Shown here one piece after another: positions 1 through 7,019 of a stretch of DNA of 10,219 nt. The stretch's first letter is position 1, and the number at the start of each line of letters is the position of its first letter. The stretch is taken from positions 1-10,219 of the forward strand of contig CAMTPD010000022.1 of NCBI GenBank assembly GCA_947074265.1, read 5' to 3'. This DNA is from an uncultured Porphyromonadaceae bacterium (GTDB lineage Bacteria; Bacteroidota; Bacteroidia; Bacteroidales; CAMTPD01). Made by a program: the position numbers and the translations under genes. The notes beneath the pieces are model-generated. The model had not been told where the DNA came from, made no database searches, and saw only the letters and a list, made by a program, of their open reading frames with translations.

Positions 1-263
1 ATAACATCGTAGATGAAATCAATATCAGCTCTATTGAGATATTAAACAATTATATTCAGGAGGATCCATCGTTAGGACTTACAGCCCTTTATTTAGTAGG
101 TGTAATTCGTAAGCTTGAGCGCTTTGGTGATCATTGTACAAACATAGCCGAAGAGATCATCTTTTATGTGGATGCGAAGGTGTTGAAGCATAAAGGGAAG
201 AAATATAATTCGCCTGATATTGCTGAAGATAAACAACAAGAAGCAGGAGAGAAGCAAGCATAA
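1..263 (+). CDS. phoU: Phosphate transport regulator PhoU, C-terminal fragment
   Basis: Only the last 86 residues are present; the 5' end lies left of the window and the first complete codon begins at base 3. The fragment contains the PhoU helix-bundle signature LERFGDHCTNIAEEI, in which the ERFGD stretch matches the family's E/DxxxD metal-binding motif. It ends in a charged, probably disordered tail (KHKGKKYNS...EKQA). In the family, PhoU is a cytoplasmic protein that couples the PstSCAB phosphate importer to the PhoR-type sensor kinase and restrains phosphate uptake when phosphate is ample. The pst genes usually lie just upstream, which would be outside this window. The stop codon TAA runs directly into the A-tract of a terminator hairpin, so phoU is the last gene of its transcript. 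Identification is confident from the motif despite the truncation. Confidence 0.93.
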   Translation, partial: NIVDEINISSIEILNNYIQEDPSLGLTALYLVGVIRKLERFGDHCTNIAEEIIFYVDAKVLKHKGKKYNSPDIAEDKQQEAGEKQA

Positions 264-302
264 AAAAACCGGGAACAAAGCATTGTCTGTTCCCGGTTTT
301 TT
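263..302. terminator. Bidirectional intrinsic terminator between convergent phoU and ABC exporter genes
   Basis: A perfect 15-bp inverted repeat has arms at 263-277 (AAAAAACCGGGAACA) and 288-302 and a 10-nt loop. The GC-rich core CCGGGAACA is flanked by A6 on the left and T6 on the right, so it gives a hairpin plus U-run when read from either strand. It starts at the last base of the phoU stop codon and ends three bases before the stop codon of the minus-strand exporter gene. It can therefore end both transcripts. Confidence 0.93.
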
Positions 303-305
303 AGT

Positions 306-2150
306 TTAAAACTGCTGCATATCGACCAGTTTCTTATAATAACCATCAAGTTCTATCAAGTCTTCATGTTTACCACGCTCTACAATATGTCCTTCGTGCA
401 TTACACAAATTTCATCTGCACTTCTGATTGTTGACAAACGGTGTGCAATAACAATGGTAGTTCTGTTGCGCATCAAATTTTCCAATGCTTCTTGTACCAA
501 GCGTTCCGATTCGGTATCTAAAGCAGAAGTTGCTTCATCCAAAATCAAGATTGCAGGATTTTTCAAGATTGCACGAGCAATACTAATACGTTGTCTTTGA
601 CCACCCGAAAGTTTGCCTCCACGGTCTCCGATATTCGAATCATAACCTTGATCTGTTGCCATGATAAATTCATGAGCATTTGCGATTTTAGCAGCTTCGA
701 TCACTTGCTCCATGCTAGCACTCTCTACTCCAAAAGTTATGTTGTTGTAAAACGAATCGTTAAACAAGATCGCCTCTTGATTCACATTCCCCATCAAAGA
801 GCGAAGATCGTGTAAGGTTGCATCTTTGATGTCGACATTGTCAATAGAGATTACTCCCTGGTTGATATCGTAGAATCGAGGAAGAAGATCTACCATTGTA
901 GACTTTCCGGAACCCGATTGTCCAACCAAAGCCACTGTTTTCCCTTTCGGAATAGTCAGGTTAACCCCTTTAATGATCCAATCATTTTTATATTTGAACC
1001 AGATATCGCGGTACTCTATTTTGTCATGAAATGCAATCTGTTTTGGTTGAGCAGGATCTGAAATATTTGACTCGGCCAATAATATTTTGTCGATACGCTC
1101 AATCGATGCAAGTCCTTTTTGGATCGAATAAACAGACTTAGAAAGTTGCTTTGCCGGCTCAATCAAATTGAAGAAAATCACGAGGTAGTAAATAAATACC
1201 GAGGCATCAATGCTATTGTCATTGTTGATGATTAGCGAACCACCATACCACAAAACGATAACGATTGTAATGGTTCCTAAGAATTCGCTCATTGGGTGAG
1301 CAAGTTGTTGACGTCGGAAAATACGAGTTGTAGTTCGTTTAAACTGTTCGTTTGTTTTAGCAAATCGACTCTCTATTTTGTGCTCTGCATTGAAAGCCTT
1401 GATGATACGCAATCCACTCAGCGTTTCTTCTATCTGAGACATGAGTTCACCCCATTCATTTTGCCCTTGAATAGAACGTTTCTTCAGCTTCTTACCAACT
1501 TTTCCCATGATATAACCAGATATCGGAAGCAAGATCAATACGAATATTGTAAGTTTCCAGCTGATCACAATCATACCAATCAGGTAGATGATAATTAAGA
1601 GCGGATTCTTTAGTAACATATCCAGTGAGCTCATGATTGAGTTTTCCACCTCGTTTACGTCACCTGAGATACGCGCCATAATATCCCCTTTGCGCTCTTC
1701 AGAGAAGAAACCAAGAGGGAGTTCTAATATTTTTTTATTGATTCTGATACGAATGTCGCGAACGATACCGGTACGTATTGGAATTAAGAAGTAACCACCA
1801 AGGTAAGAAGTTCCAACTTTAAGGAATACCATGATAATAAGGAAAATGCCAAAACAAAGCAATATTGTAGAAGGGCCAAGGCTAGCTGTAGCTTCCGAAA
1901 CAAATGCTTGAAAATTGTTTTCCAGAACATTCTTTACTTCACTCCACGAACTTTGAGAAAGATCAAAACTCCAAGGTTGGTACGTATAAGTTTGTTGATC
2001 AATCTTAAACAAGATATTGAGGATAGGGATAATGGTAGCATAACCTGCAAGACTTAAGAATGCGGTCAATACATTCATGAAAATACTCAATGCTAAGTAT
2101 TTTTTATAAGGAGGTACATACTCTTTGAGTACCCGAAAGAAATCGCTCAT
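306..2150 (-). CDS. MsbA-like ABC exporter, fused permease and ATPase (ABCB type)
   Basis: A 614-residue half-transporter with an N-terminal six-helix membrane domain and a C-terminal nucleotide-binding domain, the usual size for homodimeric lipid/drug exporters. Hydrophobic segments lie near residues 18-44, 96-121, 184-216, 290-308 and 318-336. The ATPase is intact: Walker A GQSGSGKST 410-418, Q-loop Q458, signature LSGGQ 514-518, Walker B ILILDE 534-539, D-loop SALD 542-545, H-loop H570. MsbA flips lipid A-core across the inner membrane; that role is plausible for a Gram-negative but is inferred, since multidrug exporters share this architecture. The start is placed at the ATG whose codon ends at 2150 (MSDFFRVLKEYVPPYKKY), where the family's N-terminus begins; a start at 2210 would add 20 residues of no recognisable character. 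It is transcribed alone, towards phoU, and its promoter must lie within 2151-2496, but no good -7/-33 pair is visible on that strand. Confidence 0.9.
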   Translation of the reverse strand: MSDFFRVLKEYVPPYKKYLALSIFMNVLTAFLSLAGYATIIPILNILFKIDQQTYTYQPWSFDLSQSSWSEVKNVLENNFQAFVSEATASLGPSTILLCFGIFLIIMVFLKVGTSYLGGYFLIPIRTGIVRDIRIRINKKILELPLGFFSEERKGDIMARISGDVNEVENSIMSSLDMLLKNPLLIIIYLIGMIVISWKLTIFVLILLPISGYIMGKVGKKLKKRSIQGQNEWGELMSQIEETLSGLRIIKAFNAEHKIESRFAKTNEQFKRTTTRIFRRQQLAHPMSEFLGTITIVIVLWYGGSLIINNDNSIDASVFIYYLVIFFNLIEPAKQLSKSVYSIQKGLASIERIDKILLAESNISDPAQPKQIAFHDKIEYRDIWFKYKNDWIIKGVNLTIPKGKTVALVGQSGSGKSTMVDLLPRFYDINQGVISIDNVDIKDATLHDLRSLMGNVNQEAILFNDSFYNNITFGVESASMEQVIEAAKIANAHEFIMATDQGYDSNIGDRGGKLSGGQRQRISIARAILKNPAILILDEATSALDTESERLVQEALENLMRNRTTIVIAHRLSTIRSADEICVMHEGHIVERGKHEDLIELDGYYKKLVDMQQF

Positions 2151-2496
2151 TCGTTTATAGAGGTTTAAATGATTAAGAGTAATTGCAAAAATTGGCCGCA
2201 AGTTACTCAATATAAGAGAATATTACAAGCCGGAATTCTTTGTTCTTAGTATTCGTTAAAATTCGAGGTTATTGTATTGTGATCTAATTATTCAAGCGAT
2301 ATTACAAATAGGATAAGGCAAATAATGAACCATTAATATATGTTGTTAAGCATGCAGCTTAATGTCTTATTAATCAAGTTTAGCTCTTGATTCGCATGTG
2401 TTGTATTAACTATCTTTGCACAACGAATGGTTAATAAGTTGTATATTCGATTTATTAATAAGAATCTCCTATCGAAAAACTTAAAGTATAGATATC
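2151..2496. other. Divergent intergenic region between ABC exporter and GH123 gene
   Basis: This AT-rich stretch of about 350 bp has no convincing reading frame on either strand. It must hold promoters for both flanking genes. The rightward one is recognisable at 2386-2418. For the leftward exporter gene I see only partial -7 matches without a properly spaced -33. A perfect 6-bp palindrome with a 5-nt spacer (TTAAGC, ATGCA, GCTTAA) sits at 2346-2362, upstream of the rightward promoter, and could be a regulator site. The octamer TTAATAAG occurs twice in the leader of the GH123 gene (2431-2438 and 2455-2462). No riboswitch or small RNA is recognisable. Confidence 0.6.
2386..2418 (+). promoter_or_regulatory. 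Bacteroides-type promoter for the GH123-GH20 operon
   Basis: TATCTTTG at 2411-2418 is a perfect match to the Bacteroidota -7 consensus TAnnTTTG. A TTG at 2387-2389 (within CTTG) lies 21 nt upstream, which fits the -33 element and its usual 19-21 nt spacing. Transcription would then begin near 2424-2427 and leave a leader of about 70 nt before the ATG at 2497. The call rests on consensus and placement only; the start site has not been measured. Confidence 0.7.
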
Positions 2497-4257
2497 ATGA
2501 AATTTAAATTTCTTTTCGGACTAATGCTTTCTGCATCGGTGCTAACGGCACAAGAACAAGCGAAATGTCCGCTTGCAGATTTCCAAGAATTGACAGATAC
2601 TAAGCCTATTGACAATGCTGCTTGGGATAAACTTGGAAACAAAGTAGATATCAGTTGGGCATCTACCGATGTACGTTATAGCAAAACAAACGTACCTCAG
2701 GTAAAGCAGTCGAAGTCGATGAGCTTAACTGCTTGGAGAGGCGAACGTGTAAATGCGCAAGCCTTGGTTTGGACCGGAAAGAATATTGAAGACATGACTG
2801 TGAAGGCTTCAGACCTTCGCGGCCCTTCGGGATCTATCATTCCTGCAAATGCGATAAAGACTGATTTTGTTCGTTACGTAATGACCGATCAGTTGAACAA
2901 CGGAGGCGGAGGTTGCGGACATCGTCCCGATCCTACACAGTTCGACTCTTCGCTTGTAGCAGATATCATCGACGTAGTTAAAGTAAGAGATATTGCACAG
3001 CGTACTACGCAGCCGGTATGGGTAAATGTTTGGGTTCCTGCCGATGTAAAACCAGGCAACTACAAAGGAAATGTAACGTTCTCGAGTAAAGAAACCGGCG
3101 ATGTAACGTTGGCATTGGATGTAAAAGTGCTAAACAGAACATTGCCTGCGCCAAGTGACTGGGCATTCCATTTAGATTTGTGGCAAAATCCATTCTCGGA
3201 AGCACGCTATAATGATGTTCCATTGTGGAGCGAAGCGCACTTCGAAGCAATGCGTCCAACGATGCAAATGCTAGCAAACGCAGGACAGAAAGTAATTACA
3301 ACAACCTTGCTTCACAAAGCTTGGGGCGGACAAACGGAAGATTTCTTCGAAACGATGGTAACGCGTACCAAGAAGCTCGACGGTACATGGGCATTCGACT
3401 ATGCAATCTTTGATAAATGGGTAGAATACATGATGTCGTTGGGTATCGACAAGCAAATCAATTGCTATTCGTTGATTCCATGGAAACTTTCGTTCCAATA
3501 CTTCGATCAAGCAACCAACAGTTTGCAATACATCGATACGAAGGTAGGAACACCTGAATACGAAGCATACTGGAAACCGTTTATTGCCGACTTTGCGAAG
3601 CACTTGCGTGAAAAAGGGTGGTTCGATATAGCAGTGATGTCGATGGACGAAAGACCGGTTCCGGCAATGCAGGCTGCTATCAAAACCATCAAAGACGTAG
3701 AACCTGAATTCAAGATCTCTCTAGCGGGATGGTATCATCCTGAAATCGAAGCCGACCTATACGACTATTGTTTGGCATATACATTCAACGTTCCTGCCGA
3801 GACAAAAGCAGCTCGTGAAAAAGCAGGAAAGAAAACAACCGTGTATACTTGCTGTACCGAATCTTTCCCAAATACATTCACATTCTCCGATCCTGCCGAA
3901 TCTACATGGTTGGGATGGCATGCAATGTCGGGCAACTACGACGGATACTTGCGTTGGGCATATAACAGTTGGACAAAAGAGCCGCTTCAAGACTCACGTT
4001 TCCGTACATGGGCAGCCGGCGATTGCTACTTGGTTTATCCTAACGGACGCTCTTCGATTCGTTTCGAACGCATGATCGAAGGAATTCAAGATTACGAGAA
4101 AATGCGTATTTTGAAAGAAGAATTCAACGCTAAGAATCAAACAGGTAAATTAAAACAATTAGACAAACTTGTATCTCAGTTTACGGTAGACGGAGCAGCC
4201 GGTGGTGATGCTGCAACTAAAATAAACAATGCACGCAAAGCATTGAACCAATTCTAA
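2497..4257 (+). CDS. GH123 family glycoside hydrolase (DUF4091), probable exo-beta-N-acetylgalactosaminidase
   Basis: A 586-residue secreted enzyme. Residues 1-18 form a signal peptide (basic start, hydrophobic core, probable signal peptidase I cleavage after VLTA), so the mature protein should be periplasmic or exported. Residues ~40-213 look like the N-terminal beta-sandwich that precedes the catalytic domain in GH123, including a glycine-rich loop GGGGCGHRPDP at 136-146. Residues ~215-560 match the TIM-barrel catalytic domain first named DUF4091. The Asp-Glu pair in MSMDERP (D384, E385) matches the family's catalytic pair: Asp orients the substrate 2-acetamido group and Glu acts as general acid/base in a substrate-assisted, retaining reaction. 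Characterised members release terminal beta-GalNAc from glycosphingolipids. The precise substrate of this protein is inferred. It is the first gene of a probable two-gene operon with a GH20 enzyme 56 bp downstream, and it has its own good promoter. No truncation or frameshift is seen. Confidence 0.9.
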   Translation: MKFKFLFGLMLSASVLTAQEQAKCPLADFQELTDTKPIDNAAWDKLGNKVDISWASTDVRYSKTNVPQVKQSKSMSLTAWRGERVNAQALVWTGKNIEDMTVKASDLRGPSGSIIPANAIKTDFVRYVMTDQLNNGGGGCGHRPDPTQFDSSLVADIIDVVKVRDIAQRTTQPVWVNVWVPADVKPGNYKGNVTFSSKETGDVTLALDVKVLNRTLPAPSDWAFHLDLWQNPFSEARYNDVPLWSEAHFEAMRPTMQMLANAGQKVITTTLLHKAWGGQTEDFFETMVTRTKKLDGTWAFDYAIFDKWVEYMMSLGIDKQINCYSLIPWKLSFQYFDQATNSLQYIDTKVGTPEYEAYWKPFIADFAKHLREKGWFDIAVMSMDERPVPAMQAAIKTIKDVEPEFKISLAGWYHPEIEADLYDYCLAYTFNVPAETKAAREKAGKKTTVYTCCTESFPNTFTFSDPAESTWLGWHAMSGNYDGYLRWAYNSWTKEPLQDSRFRTWAAGDCYLVYPNGRSSIRFERMIEGIQDYEKMRILKEEFNAKNQTGKLKQLDKLVSQFTVDGAAGGDAATKINNARKALNQF

Positions 4258-4270
4258 TCGTTTCGACGAT
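4257..4270 (+). other. Small TTCG-loop hairpin at the GH123 stop codon
   Basis: ATCGT (4257-4261), loop TTCG (4262-4265), ACGAT (4266-4270) form a 5-bp stem in the 56-bp gap before the GH20 gene, starting at the last base of the GH123 stop codon. No T-run follows, so it is not an intrinsic terminator. It could mark an mRNA processing or stability element within the operon, but the stem is short and the loop is not closed by the most stabilising C-G pair. Confidence 0.35.
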
Positions 4271-4313
4271 ACGGAATCACGATAAAAACAAAAAACACTA
4301 ACTACTTAATAGA

Positions 4314-6626
4314 ATGAAGAAAAGCTATATTGTATTATTATCAGTTCTTTTAGGTTTCTCTTCTTGTGCAGAACAGAAGCCGGCCGATATTTTAATTGTG
4401 CCGCAGCCGGTGAGCGTTGTTCCTGCTCAAGGAGTGTTTACCATTCAATCATCGACACCTATTCGTATCAGTGCCGATACGGAAGAGATGAGAAGTGTAG
4501 CCAACTACATCAACTTGTTGCTTTCAAAATCATTAGGCGGTAATTTGCCGATTGAATTAGGTGTAGGCAAAGACGGTATCAACATTTCTACAGATGCCAA
4601 TATGCCGGCCGAAGCATACAAGCTGGATGTAAAAGAAGGAGGCGTGCAGATTACGGCCGGTTCTCCTCGTGCTGCATTTTATGCCGTGCAAACGTTACGT
4701 CAGATGCTTCCTACAACGATCGAAAAAGGTGAACAAGCTTCTTCCTTTGTTGTAGCATGCGCTACAATCGAAGATGAGCCACGTTTTACGCACCGCGGTG
4801 CTATGCTCGACGTAGGTCGTCACATCTTCTCGGTAGATGAAGTGAAAACGTTCATCGACATGCTTGCGATGCACAAACTAAATACCTTCCACTGGCACTT
4901 GACCGAAGACCAAGGTTGGAGAATCGAGATCAAGAAGTATCCGGAGCTTACCAAAGTAGGTAGCATGCGTTCGGGTACCATCATCAGCGGAAGCGACAAG
5001 AAAGAGTACGATGATAAGCCGTATGGCGGATTCTATACACAAGAAGAAGTAAAAGACATTGTTAAGTATGCACAAGATCGCTTCGTAACCATCATTCCGG
5101 AAATTGAAATGCCGGGTCACGGTGTTGCAGCGTTAGCTTCCTATCCATGGCTAGGTTGTACGGGAGGTCCTTACGAGGTACGTAAAGAGTGGGGCGTAGC
5201 TACCGAAGTATATTGCGCAGGCAGCGAACGTACTTTTGAGTTCCTACAAGACGTGCTTACCGAAGTGTTCGCTTTGTTCCCTTCTGAGTATATTCACATC
5301 GGAGGCGACGAATGCCCGAAAGATGCATGGAAGAAGTGTCCGAAGTGTCAGAAACGTATTCGCGACAACAAGCTTAAAGACGAATACGAACTACAAAGTT
5401 ACGTGATCAAACGTATGGAGGCATTTATCAATGCCAACGGCAAGAAGATGATCGGATGGGATGAGATCCTTGAGGGCGGACTTGCAAAGACTGCTACCGT
5501 AATGTCATGGCAAGGTGTTCATGGCGGTATCGAAGCGGCTAAGCATGGCAATGAAGTGATCATGTCACCTAATTCACATGTTTACCTAGACTTCTATCAG
5601 TCGATGGATCGTGCAGCAGAGCCAATCGCAATTGGTGGGTTTACCGATGTTGAAAAGGTATATAGCTACGAGCCTGTTCCTACAGAACTTACAGCAGAAG
5701 AAGCAAAACTAATCAGAGGTGTTCAAGGAAACATCTGGACCGAATACATGCCAACTTTCTCGCAAGTGCAATATATGGCATTGCCTCGTATTGCGGCATT
5801 GGCAGAGGTTGCATGGACACAACCGGAGTTGAAGAAGTATAGCGAGTTTGTAACCCGTGTAACACCGATGGTAGAACGTTACAAGAATCTAGGCTACAAC
5901 TATGCAGATCATATCTTCTCTGTACGCGGAGAAGCAGTTCCGACAGAAGGAGCAAAAACGTTGACACTAACGTTGTCTTCCGTAACTAAAGGTGATATCC
6001 GTTACACAACAGACGGAAGCGAGCCAACTGTAACCTCTACACTTTACTCAGCACCAATCACTGTTTCGGGCAACGAACAAGTGAGAGCGCTTTGTTTTGT
6101 AGACGGACAACCGGCAGGTCGCGTGTATCGTCAAGATTTCTTTGTAAGTAAATCGGCATTCCAAAATGCAGAACTACAAAGTAAAACCTCTACAGGTTAC
6201 CACGCAAAAGGTATCGAAACCCTGACAGACGGTATCAAAGGAAAAGAAGCATTCAACGATGGTAAATGGATCGGAACACAGCAAGACGACGTGGTTGCCT
6301 TGATTGATTTCGGAACAGAGACAGCCTTTAATACGGCAAAAGTTGGTGCACTTCAAGAGATCAACTCTTGGATCATGATCCCGAATGCTGTAAAGGTGTA
6401 TACATCAAACGATGGAAAAGATTTTGCACTTGCAGGCGAACTAAACAACATTCCTGCTCAAGATGGAATGATGAAGAATGGCTTGAAACACATCGAAGTA
6501 AAGTTTGACGAACAAAAAGCACGCTTTGCAAAGGTGGTTGTTGAGCGTTCGAAGTTCTTGCCAGAGCCAGACGGTTCTCAAAAGAGACCATCGTATCTGT
6601 TTGTAGACGAAGTTGAGATCTACTAA
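4314..6626 (+). CDS. GH20 beta-N-acetylhexosaminidase, predicted lipoprotein with C-terminal chitobiase-like and F5/8 type C modules
   Basis: A 770-residue exo-beta-hexosaminidase. The N-terminus MKKSYIVLLSVLLGFSSC is a probable lipoprotein signal with the lipidated cysteine at C18; the -3 residue is Phe, slightly off the classic lipobox. Domains: GH20b alpha/beta domain ~25-155, then a GH20 TIM barrel ~158-505. The barrel has the motif HWHLTEDQGW at 193-202, the catalytic Asp-Glu pair D332-E333 in HIGGDE, and active-site tryptophans around W399 and W475. Next comes a small beta-sandwich at ~545-611 (RYTTDGSEPT, chitobiase C-terminal type), then a discoidin-like F5/8 type C (CBM32-like) region at ~615-770 that may bind glycans. 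The family removes terminal beta-GlcNAc or beta-GalNAc by substrate-assisted catalysis. The short gap to the GH123 gene and the terminator after this gene mark it as the last gene of the operon. No Shine-Dalgarno is visible, as is usual in this phylum. Linkage specificity cannot be read from sequence. Confidence 0.94.
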   Translation: MKKSYIVLLSVLLGFSSCAEQKPADILIVPQPVSVVPAQGVFTIQSSTPIRISADTEEMRSVANYINLLLSKSLGGNLPIELGVGKDGINISTDANMPAEAYKLDVKEGGVQITAGSPRAAFYAVQTLRQMLPTTIEKGEQASSFVVACATIEDEPRFTHRGAMLDVGRHIFSVDEVKTFIDMLAMHKLNTFHWHLTEDQGWRIEIKKYPELTKVGSMRSGTIISGSDKKEYDDKPYGGFYTQEEVKDIVKYAQDRFVTIIPEIEMPGHGVAALASYPWLGCTGGPYEVRKEWGVATEVYCAGSERTFEFLQDVLTEVFALFPSEYIHIGGDECPKDAWKKCPKCQKRIRDNKLKDEYELQSYVIKRMEAFINANGKKMIGWDEILEGGLAKTATVMSWQGVHGGIEAAKHGNEVIMSPNSHVYLDFYQSMDRAAEPIAIGGFTDVEKVYSYEPVPTELTAEEAKLIRGVQGNIWTEYMPTFSQVQYMALPRIAALAEVAWTQPELKKYSEFVTRVTPMVERYKNLGYNYADHIFSVRGEAVPTEGAKTLTLTLSSVTKGDIRYTTDGSEPTVTSTLYSAPITVSGNEQVRALCFVDGQPAGRVYRQDFFVSKSAFQNAELQSKTSTGYHAKGIETLTDGIKGKEAFNDGKWIGTQQDDVVALIDFGTETAFNTAKVGALQEINSWIMIPNAVKVYTSNDGKDFALAGELNNIPAQDGMMKNGLKHIEVKFDEQKARFAKVVVERSKFLPEPDGSQKRPSYLFVDEVEIY

Positions 6627-6646
6627 ATGATTTATTATATTTAGGA

Positions 6647-6682
6647 AAGGAGTCTTCTGTAATGGAAGACTCCTTCTTTTTT
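6647..6682 (+). terminator. Intrinsic terminator of the GH123-GH20 operon
   Basis: A perfect 11-bp stem AAGGAGTCTTC (6647-6657) / GAAGACTCCTT (6665-6675) with a 7-nt loop is followed by a run of six T (6677-6682). It lies 20 bp after the GH20 stop codon and separates the glycosidase operon from the outer-membrane receptor gene downstream. Confidence 0.93.
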
Positions 6683-6733
6683 CTCCAAACTCAATCCCTA
6701 TGTTCTCCCTTATTTGTAAATGTAGAAACTGAA

Positions 6734-6897
6734 CAAACGTTTTATAATGTTTGAATTCAATTGTAGTGGAGTTTAAATCGTTCGATGCCCATCAAACAAT
6801 TTAAACATAGTGAAGAACGAATCGTCAGGTCGGCATCTGACGATTTAATCAAAGTGAAGAATGAATCGTCAGGTCGGCACCTGACGATTCGAACATA
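6734..6897. repeat. Tandem array of three to four hairpin units, 44-45-nt period, upstream of the TonB-dependent receptor gene
   Basis: Two clear 44-bp units (6810-6853 and 6854-6897) are identical at 38 of 44 positions. Each has a 9-nt spacer (GTGAAGAAC or GTGAAGAAT), a 28-nt hairpin and a 7-nt tail. The hairpin at 6863-6890 is a perfect 12-bp stem: GAATCGTCAGGT, loop CGGC, ACCTGACGATTC. The one at 6819-6846 keeps all 12 pairs with two G-T wobbles. A diverged third unit at 6775-6802, preceded by spacer GTGGAGTTT, folds the same way (AAATCGTTCGAT, loop GCCC, ATCAAACAATTT, two C-A mismatches), and its stem extends outward by four more pairs to 6771-6806. A weaker fourth hairpin at 6734-6753 (CAAACGTT, loop TTAT, AATGTTTG) is centred 45 nt before the third. 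No T-runs follow, so these are not terminators. Function is unknown; they fill much of the region that should hold the receptor promoter. Confidence 0.85.
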
Positions 6898-6899
6898 AC

Positions 6900-6991
6900 A
6901 TAGACTATTCTCAGTTTATTTGAACTTATTTTTTAAACAATGTTAATAATAAGGGCGGCTCATTAAACATCCAAGCACTGGGATAGTCTAT
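6900..6991. repeat. Long-range inverted repeat in the receptor gene leader
   Basis: ATAGACTATTCTCAG at 6900-6914 is mirrored by CTGGGATAGTCTAT at 6978-6991. Nine outer pairs (ATAGACTAT/ATAGTCTAT) are perfect, and an inner CAG/CTG pairing is reached across a small asymmetric bulge. The arms enclose 63 nt of AT-rich sequence. The right arm ends 28 bp before the ATG at 7020. It may be an RNA leader structure, a looped operator pair or chance. No Bacteroides-type -7 element is clear here; the best near match is TTTATTTG at 6915-6922, without a spaced TTG. Confidence 0.5.
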
Positions 6992-7019
6992 CTCATAAAC
7001 TTAATTGAAAGATTAAACC

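Noticed and set aside
2151..2210. Longer start for the ABC exporter (20 extra N-terminal residues)
   Set aside because: The extra residues do not resemble a transporter N-terminus. The internal ATG ending at 2150 begins the expected sequence MSDFFRVLKEYVPPYKKY just before the first membrane helix.
3271..3603. Minus-strand open frames inside the GH123 and GH20 genes, and small plus-strand frames inside the exporter gene
   Set aside because: They are antisense or out-of-frame shadows of genes with clear motifs, and have no independent support.
4257..4270. Intrinsic terminator between the GH123 and GH20 genes
   Set aside because: The stem is only 5 bp and is followed by an A-rich rather than T-rich stretch.
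6775..6890. Hairpin array interpreted as a CRISPR array or as tandem terminators
   Set aside because: The spacers between palindromes are short and nearly identical rather than unique, the units are diverged, and no cas genes are present. No T-runs follow the stems.
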